From Stakelama sediminis (GTDB lineage Bacteria > Pseudomonadota > Alphaproteobacteria > Sphingomonadales > Sphingomonadaceae): a DNA stretch of 64,000 nt. The notes below the pieces were generated by a model, which was given only the letters and a program-made list of their open reading frames with translations, was not told the origin of the DNA and made no database searches. Made by a program: the position numbers and the translations under genes. Below are positions 34,594-43,755 of this stretch, in pieces. Position 1 is the stretch's first letter. Every line of letters begins with the position of its first letter. Location: contig NZ_JACIJI010000008.1 in assembly GCF_014199335.1 (NCBI RefSeq), positions 35,159-99,158 of the forward strand, read 5' to 3'.

Positions 34594-35202
34594 CTATACT
34601 TCAATGGTCCGCGTTGCCAGCCTTTCCGCCTCTGCGGCATCGTGCGTCACCATCAGAATGGGCAATCCGATGGCATCGCGCAGGCGCTCGATCACCGCCA
34701 TGATCTCCTCCCGACGGGCGCGATCGAGTGACGACAGCGGTTCGTCGAGCAGCAGAAAGGCCGGGTCCGACAGCAACGCTCGCCCGATCGCCACCCGCCG
34801 CGCTTCCCCGCCCGACAGGGTACGCGGCCAGCGGTCGAGCAGAGGACCGATGCCCAGCACTTCCATCAGTTGCGGGTCCGGATCGGCATCGCGGTCGGGC
34901 GCGCCATAAAGCAAGTTGGCGCGCACCCGCTTGTGCGGAAACAGGCGAGGCTCCTGAAACACATAACCGACACGACGTGCTTCGGGGGGCAGGTTTATGC
35001 CCTCGCCGTGGTCGAACAGCACCCGCCCGCCGACACGGATATGGCCGCGCCGGGGTTTCAGCAGCCCTGCGATCATGTTGAGCGTGCTCGTCTTGCCCGC
35101 GCCCGACGGTCCGAACAGCACGGTCAGCCCGTCCTCCGCCTGAAACCGGCAGGCAATGTCGTGCGCGCCAACCCGCGCCTCCACATCGACGTCAAAGAAC
35201 AT
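34594..35202 (-). CDS. modC: Molybdate ABC transporter ATP-binding protein, short form
   Basis: 202 aa. Walker A GPSGAGKT at 31-38, then the signature and Walker B in LSGGEARRVAIGRALL and FLLLDEPLSSLD, and the H-loop MVTHD. The usual C-terminal Mop/TOBE molybdate-binding domain (ModC is typically about 350 aa) is absent: the frame ends after the ATPase domain. Overlaps modB by 11 nt at its start, the last gene of modABC. Confidence 0.88.
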   Translation of the reverse strand: MFFDVDVEARVGAHDIACRFQAEDGLTVLFGPSGAGKTSTLNMIAGLLKPRRGHIRVGGRVLFDHGEGINLPPEARRVGYVFQEPRLFPHKRVRANLLYGAPDRDADPDPQLMEVLGIGPLLDRWPRTLSGGEARRVAIGRALLSDPAFLLLDEPLSSLDRARREEIMAVIERLRDAIGLPILMVTHDAAEAERLATRTIEV

Positions 35203-35881
35203 GCTGCCCCCTGCCCGCCCTGCGCGCCAGCATCTCCGACGCCACCAGCGCGGCGAGCGCGATCACCACCGACATGACCGCCAGCCGGAATACAGTGGCG
35301 TCGGTGCCCGGAATCTGAAGCTGCGAATAAATAGCGAGCGGCAGCGTCTGGGTCTGGTCCGGCACGTTGGAGACAAAGGTGATGGTGGCACCGAACTCGC
35401 CCAGCGCGCGGGCGAAACCCAGCACGGTGCCCGCGACCACGCCCGGCACGCTGAGCGGCAGGGTGACGGTGCGGAACACCCGCCAGCGCCCGGCACCCAG
35501 CGTGCGTGCGGCACTTTCCAGTTGCCTGTCCACCGCCTCGATCGACAGCCGCATCGCGCGTACCATCAGCGGCAGCGCCATCACGCCCGCCGCAATCGCC
35601 GCGCCTGTCCAGCGGAATAATACCGTGCCGCCGGTCAGCGCCTCGATGATGCGTCCCAGCGGCCCGGTCGGTGCAAAGGCGAGCAGCAGCAGCCAGCCCG
35701 TCACCACCGGCGGCAGCACCAGCGGCAGGTGAACCAGCCCGTCAAGCAGGATCTTGCCGGGGAACCGCCCGCGCGCGAGCAGATAGGCCAGCGCAAAGGC
35801 AATCGGCAGCATCACCAGCACCGCCACCCCGCCGATGCGGAGCGATAGCGCGACAATCCCCCATTCAGCGCCGGTCAGCAT
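35192..35881 (-). CDS. modB: Molybdate ABC transporter permease
   Basis: 229 aa, five to six transmembrane helices. The EAA loop is present as ESAARTLGAGRWRVFRTVTLPLS, and the ModB pattern VTGWLLLLAFAPTGPLG and ALGEFGATITFVSNVP is clear. Forms the channel for molybdate uptake with ModC and the ModA binding protein. Starts 6 nt after modA. Confidence 0.93.
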   Translation of the reverse strand: MLTGAEWGIVALSLRIGGVAVLVMLPIAFALAYLLARGRFPGKILLDGLVHLPLVLPPVVTGWLLLLAFAPTGPLGRIIEALTGGTVLFRWTGAAIAAGVMALPLMVRAMRLSIEAVDRQLESAARTLGAGRWRVFRTVTLPLSVPGVVAGTVLGFARALGEFGATITFVSNVPDQTQTLPLAIYSQLQIPGTDATVFRLAVMSVVIALAALVASEMLARRAGRGQHVL

Positions 35882-35887
35882 CGCGGC

Positions 35888-36661
35888 TCAGGAGGTCATG
35901 AAGCCGTATCGGCGGAAAATTGCCTTGCCCTTCGGCGACAGGAGAAAATTGCGAAATGCTGCCGCCTCCGGATTCGTCGATGTTTTCAGTTGCGCCACCG
36001 GATAGCGGATCGGCTTGTGGCTGGCATCCGGAAATATTCCCGCCACCCGCACCGTTTTCGATGCCTTTGCGTCGGTGGCATAGACGATGCCGAACGGGGC
36101 GGCCCCACGCTCGACCAGCGCCAGCGTCGAGCGGACATTGTCGGCACGGACCACCTTGGGCACAACCGATGCCCATAGCCCCAGCCGTTCCAGCGCCTGT
36201 TGCCCGTACATGCCCGCCGGCACGCCCGGATTGGCCATGGCCAGCCGTCCGTTGCCGATGATCTCGGCAAGGTTGACGCCCGGCTTCAGCGTCACCCGGA
36301 CATTGCTCGATACCGGAGTAATCAGCACCAGATGGTTGCCCAGAAATGTCGCGCGCGTACCCGGCATCAGCCTGCCGTCGCGCTGCAACACGTCCATCCA
36401 GCGCTCATTGGCCGACACGAACAGGTCGGCGGGGGCGCCTGCCTCTATCTGTCGCGCCAGCGCCGAACTGCCTGCAAAGGAAATGACCGGGCGGGGATGC
36501 CCCGCACGCGCCCAGGCATCGGCGGCCGCATTCATCGATTCCTGCAGGCTGGCCGCCGCCAGCACCAGCGGACCGCGTGTGCTCGCACTGGCAAAACCGG
36601 GGACTAGTGCGCTGCATAGCAGCGTCAGCAACAGTGTCAGGCGGAGAAATTGGCGTCGCAT
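35888..36661 (-). CDS. modA: Molybdate-binding periplasmic protein
   Basis: 257 aa with a signal peptide (hydrophobic LTLLLTLLCSALVPGFASAS). ModA motifs: VLAAASLQESMNAAADAW, FAGSSALARQIEAGAPADLFVSAN and NPGVPAGMYGQQALERLGLW, and the late FGIVYATDA. Delivers molybdate to ModBC. First gene of modABC, preceded by a ModE-like box at 36673-36690. Confidence 0.93.
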   Translation of the reverse strand: MRRQFLRLTLLLTLLCSALVPGFASASTRGPLVLAAASLQESMNAAADAWARAGHPRPVISFAGSSALARQIEAGAPADLFVSANERWMDVLQRDGRLMPGTRATFLGNHLVLITPVSSNVRVTLKPGVNLAEIIGNGRLAMANPGVPAGMYGQQALERLGLWASVVPKVVRADNVRSTLALVERGAAPFGIVYATDAKASKTVRVAGIFPDASHKPIRYPVAQLKTSTNPEAAAFRNFLLSPKGKAIFRRYGFMTS

Positions 36662-36672
36662 GGCATCCCAAC

Positions 36673-36690
36673 TATATACAGTCGTATATA
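36673..36690. promoter_or_regulatory. ModE-like binding box upstream of modA
   Basis: TATATA-N6-TATATA, symmetric, 11 nt upstream of the modA start. This matches the core of the ModE box as known from other proteobacteria, which would mean repression when molybdate is plentiful. No modE gene is in the window. Confidence 0.65.
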
Positions 36691-36769
36691 ATACCGCCCG
36701 CTATAAAGAGGTTCCACAACGACGCCAGTAAATTCCCGAACGCTATTTGATCGTCGCGCTATTGCGCGG

Positions 36770-37639
36770 CTATTTCGGTACGAACACCGGTGCGGGACGA
36801 CCAAGCAGTCCGCGATCCGACATCCAGTCGAGCACCCGGTCGGGCCAGTGCTGCAGGCTGACCAGCGGGGTATCTTCACCCATGTTGAAGGCATGTCCGC
36901 CTGCGGCATAGAAATGCATTTCCACAGACGCCCCCGCCTTGCGATATGCGTTGAGCATGTCCACCGTCGGCGCCGAACAACACGGATCGTCATTGGCCGC
37001 TGTCAGCAGCAGCGGCGGCGCATCCTTCGCAATATGCTCCTCGGCATGCTGCGGCCCGGGAAATTCCAGAATGACGAAATCGGGTTTGTCGGAAATTTTG
37101 TCGATGGCGTCCGGTGTGCCCTGCGCCGGCACCGGTTTGCTATAGGCGGTCATCCGCGCCAGTTCGCCGCCTGCCGAAAAGCCCCAGATGCCGATACGGT
37201 GGGGGTCGATATGATATTTGGCGGCATTGGCGCGCACCATACGCATGGCGCGTTCCACATCGGCGCGTGAATCCTGCAACGTGTATGGGGAGCCTTTTTC
37301 GCGATACAGGCGATAGCGCACGACGAACGCCGCCACCCCGCGATCCGCGAACCAGTGTCCGACATCGTCGCCTTCGGTGGTGGTGACGAGCAGTTTGTGT
37401 CCGCCGCCGGGCACGATCACCACACCGGTTCCCGTGGCATTATGCGGGTCGGGCAGGAAGATTTTATAGCCCGGATTGTTGATGTGCTTGGTCCAGTAAT
37501 CTTTGGACACTTCCGGAATGTTGACGCGGCTTTCGAAACCCGGCGCCCCATGCGGCCATAACGGAACCCGCTCCTGCGCCGGCGCGGGCGATATTCCCAT
37601 TACGGCGGCAAGCGCCCCGACCACTATAGACCAGCGCAT
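36770..37639 (-). CDS. Secreted alpha/beta hydrolase, carbohydrate-esterase-like
   Basis: 289 aa with a signal peptide (GALAAVMGISPAPAQ). Oxyanion region VIVPGGGHKLL, nucleophile elbow GFSAGG (Ser about 153), catalytic-acid region LLLTAANDDPCC and a His in GGHAFNMGE. The family is that of BD-FAE/acetylxylan-esterase-like enzymes that remove acyl groups from plant polysaccharide. Placement next to a GH3 gene and its own LacI-type palindrome support a role in polysaccharide use. Substrate is an inference. Confidence 0.8.
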   Translation of the reverse strand: MRWSIVVGALAAVMGISPAPAQERVPLWPHGAPGFESRVNIPEVSKDYWTKHINNPGYKIFLPDPHNATGTGVVIVPGGGHKLLVTTTEGDDVGHWFADRGVAAFVVRYRLYREKGSPYTLQDSRADVERAMRMVRANAAKYHIDPHRIGIWGFSAGGELARMTAYSKPVPAQGTPDAIDKISDKPDFVILEFPGPQHAEEHIAKDAPPLLLTAANDDPCCSAPTVDMLNAYRKAGASVEMHFYAAGGHAFNMGEDTPLVSLQHWPDRVLDWMSDRGLLGRPAPVFVPK

Positions 37640-37657
37640 ATCCTCTCCCCTCTTGAT

Positions 37658-37675
37658 TATGATAGCGATATCATA
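37658..37675. promoter_or_regulatory. LacI/GntR-type palindrome upstream of the esterase gene
   Basis: TATGATA-GCGA-TATCATA: 7-bp arms, 4-bp spacer, 18 nt upstream of the esterase start. The core resembles the TGATAGCG-TATCA class of LacI operators. Confidence 0.55.
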
Positions 37676-37736
37676 TCCAAAAAGAGGAGACGCTCAAGCA
37701 TATTGCCGCCGCTGTTTCATCGGCGGAATGGCGTGC

Positions 37737-38060
37737 TTATTTCTTGCCCGTCATCTGTCCCAGTGCATTGCGCCCGAAATTGGCGATCATCTCGCTGATT
37801 TCACGCGCCTGCGCGACCGAACGGCTGCCCTGTTCGCGCAGATATTCCGACTGGACGCGCATGACTTCGCTGATGTCGCTCGCCTGTGCTGCGGCCCGCA
37901 TCGCCTTGAACGCTTCCTGCGTATTCGTTTCGGCCTGATCGAGCATCTTGACGCCGAGCTGAGAACCCGATTCCATCATTGTCGACCAGGCATCCTTCAT
38001 CCGGTCGGCCGCATTCCTGGCAGCATCCTGCATCGTATCGTTCGCTGACTTCTGTGCCAT
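37737..38060 (-). CDS. Phasin family protein
   Basis: 107 aa from ATG 38060. Entirely helical and amphipathic: RNAADRMKDAWSTMMESG, QAETNTQEAFKAMRAAAQ, SEYLREQGSRSVAQAREISEM, as in phasin-domain proteins that coat polyhydroxyalkanoate granules. No PHA synthase is near. Good ribosome site (GGAGG) upstream. Confidence 0.75.
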   Translation of the reverse strand: MAQKSANDTMQDAARNAADRMKDAWSTMMESGSQLGVKMLDQAETNTQEAFKAMRAAAQASDISEVMRVQSEYLREQGSRSVAQAREISEMIANFGRNALGQMTGKK

Positions 38061-38170
38061 TGCATCCTCCTTCATTCCGCAGGGGCAATCCTCATAAACT
38101 CGTTTAAACCGACGCCTGACACAAGCATCGGTTCCGGCCCGCCACGATCATTTTCCGGACGACCGGGCGA

Positions 38171-39967
38171 TCAGGCGTCGTCCCCCATGCGCAGGGCCGC
38201 GATGAACGCCTCCTGCGGGATCTGCACGCTGCCATATTCGCGCATCCGCTTCTTGCCTTCCTTCTGTTTTTCCAGAAGCTTGCGTTTGCGGGTAATGTCG
38301 CCGCCATAGCATTTGGCGGTCACGTCCTTGCGCAGCGCCGCAATCGTCTCACGCGCAATCACCTTGCCGCCGATCGCCGCCTGAATCGGGATTTTGAACA
38401 GGTGACGCGGGATCAGATCCTTCAGCCGCTCGCACATATGCCGCCCCCGGCTTTCCGCTACCGAACGGTGGACGATCATGCTCAGCGCATCGACCGGCTC
38501 GCCGTTCACAAGGATGCTCATCTTCACCAGATCGCCCGCACGATAGCCGATCTGTTCATAGTCGAAGCTGGCATAACCCCGGCTGATCGATTTCAGCCGG
38601 TCGTAGAAATCGAACACCACTTCGTTGAGCGGCAGTTCATAGGTCACTTGCGCGCGCCCGCCGACATAGGTCAGGTTCTTCTGAATACCGCGCCGGTCCT
38701 GACACAGTTTCAGGATCGAGCCGAGATATTCGTCGGGGACATAGATCACCGCCTGAATCCACGGCTCGCTGATTTCCTCGATCGTGTTGGGATCGGGCAT
38801 ATCGGCGGGGTTGTGCAGTTCCAGCTGCCCGTTGCCGTGCGTCAGTTCGATTTCATACACCACGCTCGGCGCGGTGGTGATGAGGTCGAGGTCATATTCG
38901 CGGCTCAGCCGTTCCTGAATGATCTCCAGATGGAGCAGCCCCAGAAAACCGCAGCGGAAGCCGAAGCCGAGCGCCGCCGACGTCTCCATCTCGAACGAGA
39001 AACTGGCGTCGTTTAGCCGCAGCTTGTGAATCGACTCGCGCAGCTTGTCGAAATCATTGGCATCGACCGGGAACAGGCCGCAAAACACCACCGGCTGCAC
39101 TTCCTGAAACCCCGGCAACGGCGCGTCGGCGGGCTTTTTCGCATCGGTGATCGTATCGCCGACCGCGGTCTGTGCGACTTCCTTGATCTGCGCGGTGATG
39201 AAGCCGATTTCGCCCACGCCCAGTTCGGTCAGTTGCTCGATCTTGGGCCGGAAACAGCCGACGCGATCGACCAGATGCGTCGTCCCCGCCTGCATGAATT
39301 TGATCTGCTGCCCTTTTTTGAGCGTGCCCGCCATCACGCGGACGAGGATGACGACGCCCAGATAAGGGTCGTACCAGCTATCGACCAGCATCGCCTTCAA
39401 CGGCGCATCCGCATCCCCGCCGGGGGCCGGAATCCGCTCGATGATCGCGTCCAGCACCTCGTCGATGCCGATGCCCGATTTCGCGCTCGCCAGCACCGCA
39501 TTGGAAGCGTCGAGGCCGATCACCTCCTCAATCTCTTCCTTCACCCGCTCCGGTTCGGCCGCCGGCAGGTCGATCTTGTTGATGACCGGCACGATTTCAT
39601 GGTCGTGCTCGATCGACTGATAGACATTGGCCAGCGTCTGCGCTTCGACGCCCTGCGCGGCGTCGACGACAAGCAACGCGCCCTCGCACGCCGCCAGACT
39701 GCGCGACACTTCATAGGCGAAATCGACATGGCCCGGCGTGTCCATCAGGTTCAGGACATGCCCCTTCCATTCCAGGCGAACCGTCTGCGCCTTGATGGTG
39801 ATGCCGCGTTCGCGCTCGATATCCATATTGTCGAGCACCTGCGCGCTCATCTCGCGCTCGGTCAGCCCGCCGGTACGCTGGATCAGGCGGTCGGCCAGCG
39901 TGGATTTACCGTGGTCGATATGCGCGATGATCGAAAAATTGCGAATCTTGGAAAGGTCGGTTGCCAT
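38171..39967 (-). CDS. lepA: Elongation factor 4 (back-translocase)
   Basis: 598 aa, standard length. GTPase motifs: [14 protein letters not shown] (G1), the G2 region [18 protein letters not shown] (G3), [10 protein letters not shown] (G4). The LepA-specific C-terminal domain ends [21 protein letters not shown]. Acts on the ribosome under stress or high ionic strength. Divergent from the ferredoxin reductase. Confidence 0.98.
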   Translation of the reverse strand: MATDLSKIRNFSIIAHIDHGKSTLADRLIQRTGGLTEREMSAQVLDNMDIERERGITIKAQTVRLEWKGHVLNLMDTPGHVDFAYEVSRSLAACEGALLVVDAAQGVEAQTLANVYQSIEHDHEIVPVINKIDLPAAEPERVKEEIEEVIGLDASNAVLASAKSGIGIDEVLDAIIERIPAPGGDADAPLKAMLVDSWYDPYLGVVILVRVMAGTLKKGQQIKFMQAGTTHLVDRVGCFRPKIEQLTELGVGEIGFITAQIKEVAQTAVGDTITDAKKPADAPLPGFQEVQPVVFCGLFPVDANDFDKLRESIHKLRLNDASFSFEMETSAALGFGFRCGFLGLLHLEIIQERLSREYDLDLITTAPSVVYEIELTHGNGQLELHNPADMPDPNTIEEISEPWIQAVIYVPDEYLGSILKLCQDRRGIQKNLTYVGGRAQVTYELPLNEVVFDFYDRLKSISRGYASFDYEQIGYRAGDLVKMSILVNGEPVDALSMIVHRSVAESRGRHMCERLKDLIPRHLFKIPIQAAIGGKVIARETIAALRKDVTAKCYGGDITRKRKLLEKQKEGKKRMREYGSVQIPQEAFIAALRMGDDA

Positions 39968-40131
39968 ACCCGCGCGCGCTTAGCATTGCCGCGCGCCACT
40001 GCGAAGAGGGTAGTGCTTCATCGCCGCTGCTTTCACGACGGATATCGGCAGTAATATCCTCCTTTCCCTTCTCAGCCACTATGTTTGCTCCCGCATCGCA
40101 GCTTGCTAGGGTAAGAATAAAGGAGAGGCCC

Positions 40132-41433
40132 ATGCGCCATATCGCGATCATCGGTTCCGGCCCGGCAGGCTATTACACGGCGGAAGCGGCGCAAAAGCAG
40201 TGGGGGGAGGATGTCCGCGTCGACATTATCGACCGCCTGCCCGTCCCCTTCGGCCTGATCCGCTCCGGCGTCGCGCCCGATCATCAGTCGATCAAGAATG
40301 TCGCGCGCCGCTATGAGGCCGTCGCGCTCACCGACAATGTCCGCTTCGTCGGCAATATCACCGTGGGTCAGGATATTGCGGTCGACGAGCTGCTCAGCCT
40401 CTACGACGCAGTGATACTGGCAACCGGCGCGCCCGCCGATCGGGTGCTCGATATTCCGGGTGCCGACCTGCCCGGCGTGGTCGGCTCCGCCGCCTTTGTC
40501 GGCTGGTATAACGGCCATCCCGATTTCGAGGGGCTGGCCCCGCCCCTGCACGGCCCCGGCGCGGTGGTGATCGGCAACGGCAATGTCGCGCTCGACGTGG
40601 CGCGTGTGCTCGCCAAGGCGGAAACGGAGTTCGACGGGTCCGATATCGTCAACCACGCGCTTGAAGCGCTGCACGACGCGCATATCGACACCATCACGCT
40701 GCTGGGGCGTCGCGGGCCGCACCAGATCGCGATGACGCCCAAGGAACTGGGTGAACTGGGACAGCTTTCGCGCGCCACGGCCGTCGTCGATCCCGCCGAT
40801 CTGCCGCCGGTCGAACAGGACGACGCGCTGGAGCCGGGACAACGCAAATCGGTGACGCATCTGCGCTCCTTTGCACAAGCGGCGGCGGACAAGGCCATCC
40901 GCATCGTCTTCGACTTTTTCGCCCGGCCGGTCGCTATCGAAGGCGATGGCCGTGTCGAGCGTGTGATCGTCGAACGCACGCATCTGAACGCCGACGGCCG
41001 CGCGGAAGGCACCGGGGAGACCTACACCATCCCCGCCGGGCTGGTGGTCAGTTGCATCGGCTATCGCACTCCGCCGATCGAAGGCGTTCCCTATGACACC
41101 CGTGCGGGCCGGTTCGCCAATGACGAGGGCAGGATCGCGCCCGGCCTCTATGCCGTCGGATGGGCTGCGCGCGGACCGTCGGGCACCATCGGCACCAATC
41201 GCCCGCACGGCTTTGCGGTGATCGGGAAAGTGGCGGAGGATATCGGTGAAGGCGCGGACAAACCCGGCCGTCCCGCCCTCGACCGCCTGCTTGCCGAACG
41301 CGGCGCGGACCCGGTCACCTTTCGCGACTGGCAGCGCATCGACACCGCCGAAATCGAGCGCGCGCGCGCCGGTTCGCCGCGCGAAAAATTCACCTCGGTT
41401 GAAGCCTTGCTGGACGCGCGAAAAGAATCCTGA
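40132..41433 (+). CDS. Ferredoxin/adrenodoxin-type NADP+ reductase
   Basis: 433 aa from ATG 40132, with AGGAG 6 nt upstream. FAD site GSGPAGYYTAEAAQ (8-21), NADP site GNGNVALDVARVL, and the C-terminal GWAARGPSGTIGTNRP. This is the adrenodoxin-reductase/FprA-type architecture, which moves electrons between NADPH and ferredoxins. It could serve P450s, including the one at 55086, but there is no linkage. The gene is directly before tRNA-Pro. Confidence 0.93.
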   Translation: MRHIAIIGSGPAGYYTAEAAQKQWGEDVRVDIIDRLPVPFGLIRSGVAPDHQSIKNVARRYEAVALTDNVRFVGNITVGQDIAVDELLSLYDAVILATGAPADRVLDIPGADLPGVVGSAAFVGWYNGHPDFEGLAPPLHGPGAVVIGNGNVALDVARVLAKAETEFDGSDIVNHALEALHDAHIDTITLLGRRGPHQIAMTPKELGELGQLSRATAVVDPADLPPVEQDDALEPGQRKSVTHLRSFAQAAADKAIRIVFDFFARPVAIEGDGRVERVIVERTHLNADGRAEGTGETYTIPAGLVVSCIGYRTPPIEGVPYDTRAGRFANDEGRIAPGLYAVGWAARGPSGTIGTNRPHGFAVIGKVAEDIGEGADKPGRPALDRLLAERGADPVTFRDWQRIDTAEIERARAGSPREKFTSVEALLDARKES

Positions 41434-41539
41434 CGACGATGCGCAAGAACGCTTGCACCGGTCGCCCGCGCCCGGTATAGGCGCGCCTCCAAGCTCAAGC
41501 CGGTTCGCTTCCCGAAGCATTTTGTGAACCGGACTCCGT

Positions 41540-41616
41540 CGGGGAGTAGCTCAGCCTGGTAGAGCACTGTGTTCGGGACGCAGGGGCCGGAGGTTCGAAT
41601 CCTCTCTCCCCGACCA
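41540..41616 (+). tRNA. tRNA-Pro (anticodon CGG)
   Basis: A 77-nt cloverleaf: acceptor CGGGGAG / CTCCCCG, D stem GCTC / GAGC, anticodon stem CTGTG / CGCAG around the loop TTCGGGA (anticodon CGG), T arm with GTTCGAAT, and an encoded CCA end. It marks the start of the accessory block. No second copy of its 3' end was seen in the window. Confidence 0.97.
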
Positions 41617-42230
41617 CTTTCTCTGCGGATGTAGCTATCAGAAAAGCAACGGTTTTATGCGGCCTTCGGCCGTGTGTGCCACACGGTTGTGCGATAGTCC
41701 AGCGCCACCCGAATCGATATGTCGTCTGAGCAAATAAATAGCGTCCGCTATGCGCCCCAATTTCGGTCCTTGCACCTCAACTGCTGATCACCTGAAAGCA
41801 GACATCGACCTCGGAAGGCGAAACGGCATTTTAGCTTGGCGCCCCAATATCGGTTGTTCATCGCCAGCTTGACCATTCATAAATGCGGTCATCCAGGGCG
41901 CTGCCCTCCGAAGGCAGGTGGCAGGTCTTCGCAGCGCTGAAGAGCGAGTTGGAAAGCTTCAAAGCCGACGATGCCTGTCGACCGCATCGCGCAGCACTGC
42001 TTCATGCATAGATATCGCCGACAATGGCCGAACGCTCTCCAGCTTTTACGGGTCCAATAGCGTGATTGTGCAGCGATCATCACGGGTTGGCGCAGCAAGC
42101 AGCAATCAGTCTCGCCAGCTTCGCGCTGCGACGAACGGGTGAAAAGCGGTACGGAAAACATTTACCTCCGGCGGGGTTCCGCCGCGAACCGTTAGACCCC
42201 ATATCGATGTTATCGCTGGCATGACGATCC
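41617..42230. other. Non-coding gap after tRNA-Pro
   Basis: 614 nt without a convincing gene. Short frames exist on both strands but lack ribosome sites and family similarity. Lower GC than the flanks. Possibly decayed insertion DNA next to the tRNA. Confidence 0.5.
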
Positions 42231-42272
42231 CGTAGGCGCCAGCGGCTGAGAGACCGTCGCGCTCCCGCTTAC
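42231..42272 (+). ncRNA. Candidate structured leader, copy 1 (upstream of second infA)
   Basis: A 42-nt motif: CGTAGGCGC at the 5' end, GGCTGAGAGAC in the middle, GCTCCCGCTTAC at the 3' end. GTAGGCG and CGCTTAC can form a 7-bp closing stem (one G-U). 64 nt before the TTG start of infA2. Same strand and same segments as the copies at 45503 and 52686. I do not recognise a named RNA family. Confidence 0.6.
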
Positions 42273-42336
42273 CAAGCCGGAGTCACGCTGATGGGCGTCA
42301 TTCATATCCCAATGCACCCGAGGATGGCCTGAGCCT

Positions 42337-42597
42337 TTGGCGAAGGAAGATATTCTCACCCTCGACGCAGTCGTTGAGGAAATCCTGCCCGACGGTCGCT
42401 TCCGCGTGGCACTGGAAAACGGGCATCGAATCATTGTTTATACGGCCGGCAAGATGCGCCGGTTCCGTATTCGGACTGTCGTGGGCGATCAGGTTCGCGT
42501 CGAAATGTCGCCCTATGATCTTCAAAAGGGCCGCTTGGTCTATCGGGAGCGCGGTGCACCGCCGCGTTCGAGCGCACGCCGAGGGCGGTACCGATGA
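42337..42597 (+). CDS. infA: Translation initiation factor IF-1, second (accessory) copy
   Basis: 86 aa, TTG start at 42337 chosen by the family N-terminus [22 protein letters not shown]-fold body: [41 protein letters not shown]. It is longer than canonical IF-1 (72 aa) by a basic tail [10 protein letters not shown]. The gene lies in the accessory block with a structured leader, coupled to the next ORF by ATGA; a stress-specific IF-1 paralogue is likely. Confidence 0.85.
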   Translation: MAKEDILTLDAVVEEILPDGRFRVALENGHRIIVYTAGKMRRFRIRTVVGDQVRVEMSPYDLQKGRLVYRERGAPPRSSARRGRYR

Positions 42598-42836
42598 CCG
42601 CCGCCGAAGATCGCTCAGCGCCCTCCGTATCCTCGCGTGTATCGCCACAAGGCGTCGCGCGCCAGAGCAGCATCACCCTGCTCGCGTGGAATGAACTTGG
42701 TGCAGACGCCGCCACAGCTTTCTTGAACAGCTACGATGAAAAGCTGGGCGGCAGACCGCTGGATCTCGCCGCAGCAAGCGTCGCGGGATACGAAGCGGTC
42801 GAGCGAGCCATCACCGCCCGCGTCGCGCGGGATTAG
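42594..42836 (+). CDS. Small protein with toxin-binding-like (MbcA/ParS) domain, copy 1
   Basis: 80 aa. The C-terminal half [20 protein letters not shown] followed by [10 protein letters not shown] resembles the MbcA/ParS/Xre antitoxin toxin-binding domain (DUF2384), without the HTH part. It overlaps the infA2 stop (ATGA), so translation is coupled. A paralogue lies at 44242-44634. No RES-type toxin is next to it. Confidence 0.6.
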   Translation: MTAAEDRSAPSVSSRVSPQGVARQSSITLLAWNELGADAATAFLNSYDEKLGGRPLDLAAASVAGYEAVERAITARVARD

Positions 42837-42845
42837 GAGCCAGAC

Positions 42846-43754
42846 ATGCTGCTCACCATCTGTCATCGCACGGTTTACCGCTATGCGCGGCCGGTTACGT
42901 TGCAGCCCCACCGCATGATGCTCTGTCCGAGGGGGCAGCATGACCTGCGGCTGCTGACGACCCTGATTAGTTGCACGCCGCCAGCGCATATCGAATGGAC
43001 TCAGGACGTTTTCGGTAACCTGATTGCGACCGCCAGCTTTTCGGAAGATGTCGAAACATTGATTATCGAAAGTCGAATGGTCGTCGAGCAGTCGGCCACG
43101 GCATGGCCCATTTTCCGCATTGCGCCCTCAGCACATTCCTTCCCCTTCAGCTATTCGAACGAAGATGTGGTCGATCTGGGCGCGCTGCGTGAACCGCAAC
43201 ATGATGCTGAAGCAGGCATTTTGCGGAGGTGGCTGGCGGAATTTCGACCGAGCGCTCCCGCCGACACGCTGTCGTTGCTCAAGGCGATAAATGTGCAGGT
43301 CTACTCTCGACATGGATATATTAGCCGCGAGGAGGAGGGCACGCAAACACCCGCCGAAACCATCCGATCGGCTAGCGGCTCGTGCCGCGATCTGGCGACG
43401 CTGTTTATCGAGGCAGTGCGCGATCTCGGCTTCGGCGCGCGCGCTGTTTCCGGCTATCTGCACGCAGTCCAGGACGGCTCTGGCAATGACACCATCCAGC
43501 ATGGCTCAACCCATGCCTGGGCAGAAGTCTATCTACCTTGCGCCGGTTGGATACCCTTCGATCCGACTCATGGGCGAATGGGTGGCGCTGGCCTGATCCC
43601 TGTCGCCGTGGCACGCAACATCACTCAGATACCGCCGGTTCAGGGCCAATATACAGGCGCTCCCGACGATTTCGTCGACATGCAGGTCGATGTCGCTGTT
43701 GCGGCCGGAACGGTATTGGCGAGTGCCTATGACCGGCCGTACCCCGCTAACTGA
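42846..43754 (+). CDS. Transglutaminase-like cysteine peptidase
   Basis: 302 aa. An N-terminal beta domain (LLTICHRTVYRYARPVTLQPHRMML) as in the bacterial transglutaminase-like N-terminal family. The catalytic triad is visible: Cys in SGSCRDLATLF, His in HGSTHAWAEVYLP and Asp in WIPFDPTHG. These enzymes are often cytosolic peptide or protein cross-link hydrolases of unknown substrate. Starts 9 nt after the previous ORF. Confidence 0.86.
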   Translation: MLLTICHRTVYRYARPVTLQPHRMMLCPRGQHDLRLLTTLISCTPPAHIEWTQDVFGNLIATASFSEDVETLIIESRMVVEQSATAWPIFRIAPSAHSFPFSYSNEDVVDLGALREPQHDAEAGILRRWLAEFRPSAPADTLSLLKAINVQVYSRHGYISREEEGTQTPAETIRSASGSCRDLATLFIEAVRDLGFGARAVSGYLHAVQDGSGNDTIQHGSTHAWAEVYLPCAGWIPFDPTHGRMGGAGLIPVAVARNITQIPPVQGQYTGAPDDFVDMQVDVAVAAGTVLASAYDRPYPAN

Positions 43755-43755
43755 C

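Noticed and set aside
33042..34703. 553-codon plus-strand frame across the GH3 gene
   Set aside because: Antisense shadow of bglX.
41540..41616. tRNA-Pro as attachment site with a repeat downstream
   Set aside because: No second copy of the 3' end was found in the window, so an att site cannot be claimed.
41889..42161. 90-codon minus-strand frame in the gap after tRNA-Pro
   Set aside because: No ribosome site, overlaps another frame on the other strand and has no family pattern.
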